In this document: in pieces, positions 44,940 to 53,937 of the stretch | Layout of the letters: each line of letters opens with the position of its first letter | Position numbering within the stretch: position 1 is the stretch's first letter | Assembly: GCA_019636815.1 (NCBI GenBank) | Contig: JAHBWT010000004.1 | Location: forward strand, 47,367-111,366 | Direction: 5' to 3' | DNA from: Nitrospira sp. | GTDB taxonomy: Bacteria > Nitrospirota > Nitrospiria > Nitrospirales > Nitrospiraceae | Length of the DNA stretch: 64,000 nt | Notes under the pieces: generated by a model | Told to the model about the DNA's origin: nothing | The model's database searches: none | What the model saw: the letters and a program-made list of their open reading frames with translations, nothing else | Program-made: the position numbers and the translations under genes

Positions 44940-45430
44940 GCTGTGGCTGGGTATTCCTACTTCGGATCGTTAATGAAGTCAAAGACCTTCGGGACGCCGA
45001 GCTTGGTTGGCGGGCTCCACCAATCGTGTTGGTGGTCATAGACGTGGTCTTCCAACTGCCCCACTTCACGGCTTTCAGACGGTCTGCCACGAACACGAGG
45101 AACCCTGCATGCACGGATTGCTGGGACTTGCCGACGATCGCATGGTCCTGGGGAACCTGTGCGCCCGCGATCCTGGCAAATGTCGAAAGGTATCGACTTC
45201 GTGCACAATCTCATTGCTCACTCGCCCTGCGGGAATGCGCCCTGGCCAGCGAATGATGAACGGTGTGCGCAGCAAGCCTTCCATGTGAGTGAAGTAGTAG
45301 CCGCACCACAAGCCGGACGTTCCCTGCCACGGAAAGTTCGGATCCGGCCCGTATGTCGAGGCCGCGAAGGGCGGGCTTTTTCGCCTGATCGTGCGAAGCT
45401 CGCGGCTAAGCTAGGCGGCAGCAGCGTATC
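44940..45430 (-). pseudogene. Sulfatase C-terminal fragment, multiply frameshifted
   Basis: Fragments in several - strand frames together read as the C-terminal part of an arylsulfatase: a segment YYFTHMEGLLRTPFIIRWPG with PAGRVSNEIVHEVDTF, then GFLVFVADRLKAVKWGSW, then SPPTKLGVPKVFDFINDPK in another frame. The N-terminal catalytic half is missing. It is a decayed gene, not closely linked to the intact sulfatase at 28950. Confidence 0.75.
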
Positions 45431-45539
45431 AGCGATTTTCCGTTGAAGTGCTCACGAATAGTGAAGGTTAGCCATCAGCGCGACGCTATCATGCTGGAGA
45501 TACAACTGGTCACGGATGGAAGGATCTTGTGGAAATTAG

Positions 45540-46109
45540 CTATTGGGTCAGTTGCTTCTGTTCCGGAAGTCCTGGCGGAGTAGAAAACAGGTAATTCGGA
45601 TCGATCCGGTTTTCCCAGGCACCATCATGATTTGAGCTTAATCCCCATCCTCGTACATACATCAAGCCCAAAACCGGTTCACGCGATCCGCTGGTTGGTT
45701 TATCCTTCCATCCGATCACCCGCCCCACGACTGTCATACGCGCCCAATGTTGATAATGCAGAGGAAATTCCGAGCGCCTTGCGACGGTCACCCAATAGGC
45801 GCCGCCTTCATGACTGCCCGGATCACGAGGCAAATGCGGCTTATAGTCTTTATCCAGCGGACGATTCCGGAGGTACAGCCAAACATGTCCATCGTGCTCT
45901 TCTTCATCGAGCCTGGTGCCGCCAAGAACGACGACTTTCCCCTGATACTGATCAGGATCGTTGGTGATCTTGGTCAGGGTGATGCCGGGGTCGACTTGGT
46001 TGAGGTATTTAAGAGGCAAGGGGCTGCATCCTATCAGGAAACTCATCATGCCTATCAGCACCAACACTCTACTTCTCCATACCCGGTGTATGAGATGTAT
46101 CACGCTCAC
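45540..46109 (-). CDS. Slp-family outer-membrane lipoprotein
   Basis: 190 residues from GTG 46109, which follows AAAGG; an ATG at 46166 would add 19. The signal peptide ends in the lipobox FLIGCSPL. The Slp signature is ITNDPDQYQGKVVVLGGTRLDEEEHDGHVWLYLRNRPLDKDYKPHL, with FPLHYQHWARMTVVGRVIG and a C-terminal GLMYVRGWGL. Slp lipoproteins are induced by starvation or acid in E. coli. It sits between two pseudogenes but itself looks intact. Confidence 0.83.
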   Translation of the reverse strand: MSVIHLIHRVWRSRVLVLIGMMSFLIGCSPLPLKYLNQVDPGITLTKITNDPDQYQGKVVVLGGTRLDEEEHDGHVWLYLRNRPLDKDYKPHLPRDPGSHEGGAYWVTVARRSEFPLHYQHWARMTVVGRVIGWKDKPTSGSREPVLGLMYVRGWGLSSNHDGAWENRIDPNYLFSTPPGLPEQKQLTQ

Positions 46110-46199
46110 TATCGCCTTTAAGATTGCAGCAGATCTCTCAGTCCGGTCGCCCAGCCGTGCTCTCACTCTACAGAGAGCAGAACTACATCAAGATTGTTG

Positions 46200-46520
46200 G
46201 TGCCCCGTGAATCGGTCTTGCCATCCTTCCAGTTTCTTAGCCTTGGACTGCCTGGCCTTCTGCCGGCAACCTTCGTGCCACTTCCAGGCCGCAGCATGGT
46301 GATATCAGAGACACAGTTACTAGGCATCAAACCGTTCCATCAGCTCGACCGCCTGAGTCTCTCGGCTACAATATCGACCACTTCGCACCCCCCATCTCTC
46401 ACGGCGTTCTCTCACATCATTGTTAAGCGCTCCATCGGGTGCTCGACACAGTCCGTATGGCCCTTGAACGATGCCTCGGCGTTCCTCTTAACTTGCGTCA
46501 GTACCAGATACAACAACCAT
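46200..46520 (-). pseudogene. Decayed copy of the single-domain response regulator
   Basis: The DNA matches long runs of 30780-31102, for example the region around the ATG and the segment equivalent to residues ~20-110. A stop (TAA) comes after ten codons (MVVVSGTDAS) and several indels follow. Only the 5' part of the gene remains. The upstream region, including palindrome site 6 and a TGATACAT -10-like element, is also copied. Confidence 0.82.
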
Positions 46521-46607
46521 GTTCACAACTTCTAATGATCGCATAAAGTCACAGCCCAAGTGGAGCTCACAGAGGTACATGTATCATGGCTTTCGATACC
46601 CCCGCTA

Positions 46608-46623
46608 CTGTTCAAATTGACAG
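46608..46623. promoter_or_regulatory. Diverged copy of the palindrome, site 6
   Basis: CTGTTCAAATTGACAG, upstream of the response-regulator pseudogene. Flanking bases (TACCCCCGCTACTG) match those of site 1, so the whole promoter was duplicated with the gene. It may now serve the Slp gene. Confidence 0.6.
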
Positions 46624-46807
46624 GGCTTGAGAGCGAGCGTTCTTCCAGTGCGACAAAGATAAAGATCGTCTTATACCAGATGACGGAACAAGTTGATGGG
46701 CAGAACACGCAACGGCAACGCAGCGTCAATTGAGAAAGGAGCTGATGTAGCTAAGCGAGCCCAGAGGGAGTTATGTTTAGCAAATGCTCTTCCCCAGAAA
46801 GAGCCGG

Positions 46808-47296
46808 ATGCCTGTCCAGGTGCAGCAGCGGTTGCTGGAACATTTTGTGGCTGGCACAACGGCGCGAGCTGCCGCACAGTTGGTCGGTGTGCAGGGACGG
46901 GCTGCCGTTGTCTTTTTCCAGCGGCTCCGTCAGGTCATAACCAGCAAGTAAGAGAGCGTTCTTCTGTCCGGCGAAATCGAAGTCGACGAGAGCTACTTCG
47001 GCGGGGTGCATAAAGGCCAGCACGGGCGAGGTGCTGCAGGAAAAGTGCCTGTCTTTGGGGTATTAACGCGAGGCGGCAAGGGCTAGACGGCAATCATCCC
47101 AGATGCCAAAGCCACGACATTGATCCCCATCATTCGAGAGAAAGTGACTCCAGACAGTATCGTCTACACCAATCACGTTCAGGTGTACGATGTGCTGGAT
47201 GTCTCGGAGTTCCATCACAAGCGCGTCAAGCATGGCAAGACCTTCGTGTCGAAACGCGGCCACCACATCAATGGCATATGGCATCGCGAAGGGTAG
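46808..47296 (+). pseudogene. IS1595/ISXO2-type transposase remnant
   Basis: In one frame the sequence reads MPVQVQQRLLEHFVAGTTAR..., a TAA, then GEIEVDESYFGGVHKGQHG, GKVPVFGVLTRGGKG, a TAG, TAIIPDAKATTLIPIIREKV... and SEFHHKRVKHGKTFV before a stop at 47294-47296. The DESYFGG motif is typical of ISXO2-like (IS1595 family) transposases. Two in-frame stops and a missing 3' end show it is dead. The 3' end abuts the truncated nuclease gene. Confidence 0.82.
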
Positions 47297-48257
47297 AAGG
47301 CACTTCTCGTACCCCTTGACGAGCGATCACATTGTGTTCAGGATCAAAAGAGTATATGTCGCTATGAGCACTCGTGATCGTATAGGTGTCTCTCAGACCG
47401 GCGTGTTCGAGTTCGCGATACTCCGGGTCGTCGGGTTCGAAATTGAAATCTCCTCCGACAATGGCTCCAAGATAGTTTCCCTCGGCTTGCAGTTTCTGTA
47501 TTTCTTTAACGAGTACGCGGATCTCATGGAGCCGTCGTTCCTGATCTTGTTCCATCGCCGAGACAATGCCCGCGAAATCCTCACGCCGAATTCTGCCCTG
47601 GTCCACGGCTTCGTTGATCCTTTGAATGAAAAACGCGTTGCGTTCGATCCCGGAGTGCAAATGGAAACTTACTGCGAGCAATTTCCTCCCGGTATCCGGG
47701 TTTTCAACTTCGGCAATCAGCGCGTATCGAAGCTCGCCCGTTTGTATCCCTATGAAGTCACCACAGCCTCCCAATCCTCCGCTGAGCTTGAGCCCTTTCA
47801 CCTTCCTCAGCCGCAGCGGCGCCTTGGCAAGAATAGCGAGACCGTTGTTCAAACCGGGAACTACCGCGACGCCGGGCCCGAGCCGCACTCCGCAGGCATC
47901 GACCTGATGCACCTGGCTGTACTGCAACCCGAAGCGCTTCATGGCCTCGACATACGTGACGGCCATCTTCGGAAGCGGGTTTACTTCCTGAAGCAGCATC
48001 ACATCCGGCCAGACCACGGAGAGTTGCTCAAATTGGCGATCAAGCCTCGCCTGTCGTACGTCTTTTGACTCGCTCGCTTTGACCGTCAGTCCGCTGGGCT
48101 TCAGCCCATGCAGGGTGTTGTAGGTCAACACCGTGAACTGGTGCATCGGCTGATCACTTGGGGTGGAGGTCAGTCGAGGGGAACCGGCGCAGCCTGGCAT
48201 AACACTCAAGAGTACTGTGGCGGCAACACACCAAGTATGGAACGGCTTCTTCGACAC
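47268..48257 (-). pseudogene. 3'-truncated endonuclease/exonuclease/phosphatase family gene (copy 1)
   Basis: 329 residues with a lipoprotein-type signal (SVMPGC) and the DNase I-like fold: LTYNTLHG, LLQEVNPLPKM and IVGGDFNFEPDD are intact. The intact paralogue at 53938-55161 is 407 residues and ends with catalytic GSDHFGVL. Here homology stops after VREVPSTLRDAI and the ORF runs a few codons into the IS1595 remnant. The catalytic His-Asp end is lost, so it is probably inactive. It follows the outer-membrane protein gene by 30 bases. Confidence 0.82.
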
Positions 48258-48287
48258 GGTGTGACTTTCTACAATGTTTTCTCTGAA

Positions 48288-49088
48288 TCAAAACCGAATC
48301 GCCAGACCAACAAGGGGGCCATGCTCAACGACATCGAAGGTGAACCCGCTGGGTCTGTAGTCGACGCCTAAGGCCCGGTACCCGACGATCAGAGAGCAGG
48401 CTTGGCCGAACTCGTAGTCGAGTCCTCCAAAACCCTGCCACGTCAAATGGGATGACACCCCGAACCCTCCAATATCGCCGAACGCCCTGACGAACCATTT
48501 CTGCCAGATTTTCGCGCGTAGCCGCCCTCCCACGACCGGATCGGCCCAGGCATTCGTATCCGACAATTCGACGGACTGCGTCCCGCTGAGCTTGAGCTTT
48601 GTGCCAACGACCCAAATCCTGGCTCCCACCGTGGCATCGAAGGAGAGCCGCTCACTGTCCCACAGACGGTATCCGACAACAGGATTAAGAATCCCCGTCG
48701 TGGAAATGACTTCAGCGTGATTGAAGGAGGCAGTTTGTATCGCGCCATCGCCGGAAATCCGTGTGTACATTCCATCAAATAGCAACAACCACCGACCTCG
48801 CCGCGCCTCAAACGTGCCCATCGCGCCAAAATCAAAATTTTTGATGATGTCAGTAAAGTCGGCATTGACCGAGGCGGTAGGAGAGTTTCCGATCCCAACG
48901 TCACCTGAAAGACTCGCAGCCCACAGGTAGGGGGTCACCTCGAATTGCCAACCGGTCGTTTCAGCCGAGGACTCTTGGGAGGCCACGAGCAAGCATGTAG
49001 CCAGCGCGGCGCCGAGCAACGCTCTCGTTCCTATTTTCTCACTCGGACCCGTGTCCCTATTCAGAATCTCCATGCTCATGGCTTTCAT
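48288..49088 (-). CDS. Outer-membrane beta-barrel protein
   Basis: 266 residues with a signal peptide (to QESSAETT) and an even run of amphipathic strands ending in a C-terminal phenylalanine (GPLVGLAIRF). The opening (WQFEVTPYLWAASLSGDVGIG) is common in uncharacterised Gram-negative outer-membrane proteins. The start has a GAGGAAAG site. Palindrome site 7 is 218 bases upstream. Confidence 0.8.
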   Translation of the reverse strand: MKAMSMEILNRDTGPSEKIGTRALLGAALATCLLVASQESSAETTGWQFEVTPYLWAASLSGDVGIGNSPTASVNADFTDIIKNFDFGAMGTFEARRGRWLLLFDGMYTRISGDGAIQTASFNHAEVISTTGILNPVVGYRLWDSERLSFDATVGARIWVVGTKLKLSGTQSVELSDTNAWADPVVGGRLRAKIWQKWFVRAFGDIGGFGVSSHLTWQGFGGLDYEFGQACSLIVGYRALGVDYRPSGFTFDVVEHGPLVGLAIRF

Positions 49089-49395
49089 CTTTCCTCAGAC
49101 CGGAGCACGACTCCAACTCTACGTCAGCGGGCAACACGAACTGTTCCACTCGATGTTTCCTATCGACCGTGATATACGACCATGACCCTCGACAATGACG
49201 TTGCAAAGCGCACCGTGGCGTTCAAAGAGCCGTATCGTCAGCGAGTCTGTTTGCTCAGATCAAGGCGACAGAGGATCGGATACCATATTCCGGAACATGC
49301 CGAGACTGTCAAATCTTACAGACCGATGATACCTACGTAAGAGATGGCGATGCCGTTTTAGTCGCAGGAGTGATCGAAGGAAGTATGGGTCTGTC
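49089..49395. other. Intergenic region with palindrome site 7
   Basis: 307 bases without a gene. It holds palindrome site 7 and no other feature I can support. Confidence 0.5.
49306..49321. promoter_or_regulatory. CTGTCA-N4-TGACAG-type palindrome, site 7
   Basis: CTGTCAAATCTTACAG, with one arm mismatch. A -10-like GGTATCC lies downstream on the - strand. It drives the outer-membrane protein and the truncated nuclease. Confidence 0.65.
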
Positions 49396-50183
49396 TCAAC
49401 TATCGGTCGGCCCTGCGTATTGGGGGACAAGGATTGAAAAGCAGGAACCTTGGCCATACAAGCTCTCGCAAGAGACCTTGCCGCCCATCTTTTCGATCAA
49501 TTGCTTGACCACGGCCAGACCATAGCCCGTGGAAGGCTCTCCACCTGTCGGTTGCGGGGTGAGCCGAACACCTTCTTGAAAGAGTTTGGCCTGATCCTGC
49601 TGGCTGAGTCCCGGTCCCTGATCCTGCACATCACAGCGAACCCAGCCGTTCTCATCTCGCACGCGCACCTCGATCTGCGTTCCCGGCGGCGAATACTTCA
49701 CCGCATTCGAAAGCAAGTTGCCCAAAACGGTCGCGAGAATGACGCGGTCCGCACGGACGAGCGGGATGCTGCTCGACACATCCTGAACCACTCGGATGCC
49801 TTTTTATCCGCCTCCCGTTGGTAGTACTGGCAGACTCGTTGGAGCAGCAGCGGCAGTTCCACTTTCTCGAACCGAAGTATCGGTTCGGTCGCGGCCGGGG
49901 CGTTCATCGCTAATTGACCCACCGTCCGGTGCATCAGATTGGTCACATGCTGCAACGCCTCAAGCCACGTCGTCACCTGCTGATCGCCATACGCCGCCAG
50001 GTGTTTCTGAAGCAAATCAACCGTTCCGCCGGTGACGGTGAGATAGTTGTTGAGCAGGTGGGCAGCAAGCGCCACCGCACGGGAATCCAGCGCGGGCATG
50101 GCATCGAGTTCCGCCAGGGCCTCTTCAAGCTCCAGTTGAGCCCTGGCTATCGCGGCCGCGGCCCGCTCTCTTTCCTCGACCAT
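49396..50183 (-). pseudogene. Small histidine kinase split by a frameshift
   Basis: Two overlapping frames form one kinase. The first frame gives the dimerisation part (AVALAAHLLNNYLTVTGGTVDLL ... LLLQRVCQYYQREADKK) and the second gives the ATPase domain (VLGNLLSNAVKYSPPGTQIEV, DQGPGLSQQD, GYGLAVVKQLIEKMGG). They are separated by a one-base shift at the run of five T at 49801-49805 (+ strand). A sequencing error, a real mutation or programmed shifting are possible. The start at 50183 has an AAAGGAGGGA site. Palindrome site 8 lies upstream. Confidence 0.78.
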
Positions 50184-50556
50184 GGTCCCTCCTTTCGGTG
50201 TGGCACCGACCTTCATTCCCCCAGAAGATGACGGGGACGGATATTTTCAGAAAACAACACTCAGCGGAGCATCACTGCCAAGCCCAGCAACATCATCTCC
50301 TTTTCGGAGGTCATCTCGTCCTAACCCTTCTCGACATGGCCTTCAGGCCTTAGCGCGGTGTGACGCGCTGGTCCGGTCCGATCTCGGCTCCCGCCCGCCG
50401 AGACCCGGTTCACTGCCGACTACAGCATGAACATCCGGTCCAATGGAGGTCGCATTTGGATAGCAGACCCCTACTCTGCCGATCCTGTAACCATCGTGGC
50501 ACTGTCAATAGTGACAGTGCCTTGCATGTTTTCTCAGTTATGACTCGTAGTGAGTA
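50184..50556. other. Intergenic region with extended palindrome site 8
   Basis: 373 bases upstream of the split kinase. It contains palindrome site 8 in its most symmetrical form and no gene. Confidence 0.5.
50498..50521. promoter_or_regulatory. Extended 24-bp palindrome, site 8
   Basis: A perfect inverted repeat with ten-base arms, GGCACTGTCA and TGACAGTGCC, around ATAG. The core at 50502-50517 is the same 16-bp motif as the other sites. Confidence 0.75.
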
Positions 50557-52098
50557 CTACCGCCACTCCACCGCGCCGAATCCCGAGTCTCCCAGGAACA
50601 CATACATGACGCTCACCGTGCCGACTGTTTGATCCTTGTATTCGATACCCGGATAGCTCGCATTCCGGGACGCGTGGGAATATCGCACCGCCACTCCATG
50701 ACGGTCGAAGAGCCGTACCGTCACCGACGAATTCGCGTGGAGAATGTTTTCCCATCCATCCTCGGTGGCCAGCGCCTTGCTGACGTAGTATTCGCGGCCG
50801 GTGAAGTCCAACATCACCCGATCGCCGAAGATAACGCGAAGGGAAAGCAGACCGTGAGGGGTCACCCCATAGTGATAGTCTCGCTCTCCGGTTGCTTCGA
50901 TATTCCCGGCCGCTCCATAGCCTGCCCCGGCAAGAGCGGTCCCCTGGAGCGCCACGGTCTGTGACAACCATGACTGCCATGTCGTTCCGAGAGAGAGAGC
51001 CGTGTTGGAAACGCGAAATACTTGGGGCGAGATGTAGTCGTAGTTTCCGTAGAGCCCCCATATTCCCCGCGTCGAATCCCCGGCATCATAGGACATGCCC
51101 CAGAGCATCCCGCGGCTGTTGAGGCTTTCCAAGGCATTGGCTGAGACGGCGGTGACATGAAAGTCAAAGTAGTCGAATGGGTGGCTGTAACGGTAGCCGG
51201 GCTTGCCGGGAAGACCATAACTGAACGTGAAATCCGCCACGGCGCCTTTCGCCTCAACGGCGGACGAAACATTTCTGCTGCTCGATGAGAGCGTGCCGCC
51301 GACGTGGAGGCTCAGAAACGTAGTCGGCTTACGGCTCGAGAACACAGTGTCGAACTTATCGCCGAAGACCAGGCGATTGAAGCCCGTCGGCGGCGAAATG
51401 ACCGCGGCGCCGAGTTCCCGCCAGAAGCCGGGCTTGCCGTCGCTGCCCTCGAGCAACAGGCTGGCCATGCGGAAAAACGGCTCGCCCAGGAAGGTTCCGC
51501 CGATCGGAGTCGCAATCATGTCGTTGATGGACGGATTGGTCGTCTCCCCGGCGATTTCCCAGAGGAAACTGCCGCCGACACTGTACAGCATGGATTCCCA
51601 AAAATTTAGACCGGTGGATCGTGCGAGTCCGTAGTAGACACTACCACCATAGGGATGGAGAAATTGATTGATCCTGAATGGATCGTTATCAACGACCCAT
51701 TGGGGATCCGTGATGTGATTCCAGATCGTACTGCCATTTGACTGGTAATCAGCCGTGGGGTCAACAAAGTGCCGGTCAAACATGTTGAGCAGAAACTCGT
51801 ACAGCAGAATCTCGCCGATCGGAAGGACATAACTGCGACCGGCTCCAGTTTCCCAATTCAACGTATCGCCTTGCCAGTCTCGAATGCGACCGCTGAATGC
51901 CCCGATCCCAGGTCCGGCAGACGATTGACCGGATGACGGCGAGCTGTACGGTGACGGTGGACCCTGGACTCCAGGGGACACTTCTTCCGCAAAACTCATC
52001 TCGATTGGCAGAAAGGAAACAGATAGGACAGCGATGCCGACGAGAAGACCCGATTGTCGTACGCGACGGCTTGTCCGGATTCCGAGCAAGTCACCCAT
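50557..52098 (-). CDS. DUF3943 domain outer-membrane protein
   Basis: 513 residues with a signal peptide (to MSFAEEVS), a Pro/Ser-rich linker, and the DUF3943 region (DPFRINQFLHPYGGSVYYGLARSTGLNFWESMLYSVGGSFLWEIAGETTNPSINDMIATPIGGTFLGEP). The remaining ~280 residues are beta strands, consistent with a barrel. Function is unknown. Palindrome site 9 is 95 bases upstream. Confidence 0.88.
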   Translation of the reverse strand: MGDLLGIRTSRRVRQSGLLVGIAVLSVSFLPIEMSFAEEVSPGVQGPPSPYSSPSSGQSSAGPGIGAFSGRIRDWQGDTLNWETGAGRSYVLPIGEILLYEFLLNMFDRHFVDPTADYQSNGSTIWNHITDPQWVVDNDPFRINQFLHPYGGSVYYGLARSTGLNFWESMLYSVGGSFLWEIAGETTNPSINDMIATPIGGTFLGEPFFRMASLLLEGSDGKPGFWRELGAAVISPPTGFNRLVFGDKFDTVFSSRKPTTFLSLHVGGTLSSSSRNVSSAVEAKGAVADFTFSYGLPGKPGYRYSHPFDYFDFHVTAVSANALESLNSRGMLWGMSYDAGDSTRGIWGLYGNYDYISPQVFRVSNTALSLGTTWQSWLSQTVALQGTALAGAGYGAAGNIEATGERDYHYGVTPHGLLSLRVIFGDRVMLDFTGREYYVSKALATEDGWENILHANSSVTVRLFDRHGVAVRYSHASRNASYPGIEYKDQTVGTVSVMYVFLGDSGFGAVEWR

Positions 52099-52192
52099 GC
52101 GGGCCGTTATCTGTCGGGGAGAGCACGATGAGATACGCCGGGGGGCATGAGCTCCCCATCGGCGAGATCCTCCACATCAGTACGGAGGATCA

Positions 52193-52208
52193 CTGTCAAA
52201 ACTAACAT
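52193..52208. promoter_or_regulatory. Palindrome, site 9 (degenerate)
   Basis: CTGTCAAAACTAACAT, two mismatches to the dyad. It lies upstream of the DUF3943 gene at a position like that of the other sites. Confidence 0.55.
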
Positions 52209-52359
52209 AGGACCGGTCGCGTGTTCGAAGATCGGTAATCCACGCGCCCTCGCATCGCTGAGTGTCCCGTGTCCCTGTTGGCGAACCGATGTCCCGTTCC
52301 GAATCCTCACGTATCGTCGACTTCAGTGCGAGCCCAAGGTTCCTCAGTGCGGACATCCG

Positions 52360-52926
52360 TTATGGTTTACGCACGGCGATCGCCAGGGCGTGGGTATGCC
52401 GCACGACAACCTCGTCACCCACATTCACATGACGAAAATTCGAGACACTGCTGTCCACACCCAACGTTTTCACATTTCCCCGTGGACCCTTTACCGTGAT
52501 GCGACGGTCGTCATAGTCAATGCCTATCACCGTTGCTCGTATCTCCTGTGTCGTGACGGCGATGGCCGACGGCTTCTCACCGGGTTCGGCCCGATCCATG
52601 GAATACGACTGGGAGATCCCTGCGCCATGCTCGGGTTTCTCCACAAACACGGCGATGGCATCCACATACTCCGCCACCACTTCGTCTCCCACACGCACCT
52701 GATCGAGATTCCGCACTTCATTTCCCGCCGTCACCGTCAAGGATTGTCCATCCTTGTCTTTCAGCGTCACCTGTCGAGTCACATAATCGATTTCCGTGAC
52801 GGTCGATGTGACCGTTGTCACATGAGCTATTCCCTGCTGAGGTTTCGGTGGCTCCTTTTGCAATGAGGAACAGGCCTGCAGGCAGGCGCATACAAGACAC
52901 AATAGAGCGATCCTTATCGTATGCAT
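52360..52926 (-). CDS. Lipoprotein with an internally duplicated domain
   Basis: 188 residues; the signal peptide has a lipobox (LQACSS). Two ~55-residue repeats share VTEIDYVTRQVTLKDKDG...VRNLDQVRVGDEVVAEYVDAIAVFVEKP and VIGIDYDDRRITVKGPRG...VSNFRHVNVGDEVVVRHTHALAIAVRKP. Each looks like a small OB-like or SH3-like beta barrel. ATG follows AAAGGAG. Palindrome site 10 is 107 bases upstream. Function unknown. Confidence 0.8.
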   Translation of the reverse strand: MHTIRIALLCLVCACLQACSSLQKEPPKPQQGIAHVTTVTSTVTEIDYVTRQVTLKDKDGQSLTVTAGNEVRNLDQVRVGDEVVAEYVDAIAVFVEKPEHGAGISQSYSMDRAEPGEKPSAIAVTTQEIRATVIGIDYDDRRITVKGPRGNVKTLGVDSSVSNFRHVNVGDEVVVRHTHALAIAVRKP

Positions 52927-53032
52927 CGGTCTAGCTCCTTTGTCAGATCCATATCATCAGCAATCTTGACATGAGGATGCTTCCTACGATGTCGTCCCCC
53001 CAAACGGTAGCACCCTCGATCACGACGAAGAA

Positions 53033-53048
53033 TTGTCAAAAATAACAG
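53033..53048. promoter_or_regulatory. Palindrome, site 10 (degenerate)
   Basis: TTGTCAAAAATAACAG, one arm intact and one degenerate. It lies upstream of the duplicated-domain lipoprotein. Confidence 0.5.
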
Positions 53049-53130
53049 AGGTGACTCTGAGCCTTGCAACGGGCGATGTAGCGCGCTACTCTGCCTTTCC
53101 TCCATTTGTTATTTTGCCACGCGCCACTCT

Positions 53131-53856
53131 TCAAAATATCATCCCGATATCGAACTTAAACGTCGTGAAACCGGTGGGGCCTGAAGAGGAGAAATCGATC
53201 CATTGCTGCCTGACGCCTGCGCGGAGAAGCAGCACGTCAGTGGCATCCCATCGCAGACCTCCGCCAACTCCGTAGCTTAGGAAGACCCCGTTCTTGGTCG
53301 GCTGTGAGACCCCACACACATACCCAAACCACGGATCCCAAAAACATCCGCCGACCGGTGGACCATCGGCGATATCCGTGACGATATACGTCCCGCTGAC
53401 ATTCGCGTCCATGTAGGGGGTGAGAGGACTTTTGAGAACGTGGTACGTCCCCACAAGGCCGAATGTTCCGGATTCAACGGTTCCGGTTTGAGTGCTAGGC
53501 GGCGAGGAATTTGCAGGACTTGGTTGGATGACTGCCTGGTAATCGGGCCTGCTCCAGGAAAACATGCCTCCGAGATTCACGTGCTCGTTGAAGTTGTACC
53601 CGAGCTGAAAGCCAAACCCCACGGTATCGTCGATGTTCGCCGTGGTCCCTCCCTCGAGTTTAAGATTTCTTTCAAACGTGTATTGCGGGCTAAGCATGAT
53701 TTCCCAGCGTCCACTTCGATAAGACTCGCCCAATCCGGCCGCCTCCGCATCAGCCGGAAGCGCGGCGATTCCCAGGCATAGTGCGACACCTCCTGCCGCC
53801 GCTGCAATCGCGACACACCATCTCCGATTCGAAATTCTGTCGATTACCCGTGTCAT
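53131..53856 (-). CDS. Outer-membrane beta-barrel protein
   Basis: 241 residues from ATG 53856, preceded by GGAGGACTAC. A signal peptide (to DAEAAGLGE) is followed by barrel strands (WEIMLSPQYTFERNLKLEGG, VGFGFQLGYNFNEHVNLGGMFSWSRPDYQA) and a terminal GFTTFKFDIGMIF. It resembles OmpW-like or porin-like small barrels. The nuclease gene lies 81 bases upstream, so the two may be one unit. Confidence 0.8.
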   Translation of the reverse strand: MTRVIDRISNRRWCVAIAAAAGGVALCLGIAALPADAEAAGLGESYRSGRWEIMLSPQYTFERNLKLEGGTTANIDDTVGFGFQLGYNFNEHVNLGGMFSWSRPDYQAVIQPSPANSSPPSTQTGTVESGTFGLVGTYHVLKSPLTPYMDANVSGTYIVTDIADGPPVGGCFWDPWFGYVCGVSQPTKNGVFLSYGVGGGLRWDATDVLLLRAGVRQQWIDFSSSGPTGFTTFKFDIGMIF

Positions 53857-53937
53857 GTAGTCCTCCGTGAAAAGATCCGTGGTACAAACCGCTCGGCTGT
53901 TCCAGCCGCTCGAGGGCCTGCGTGAAACATACAACCA

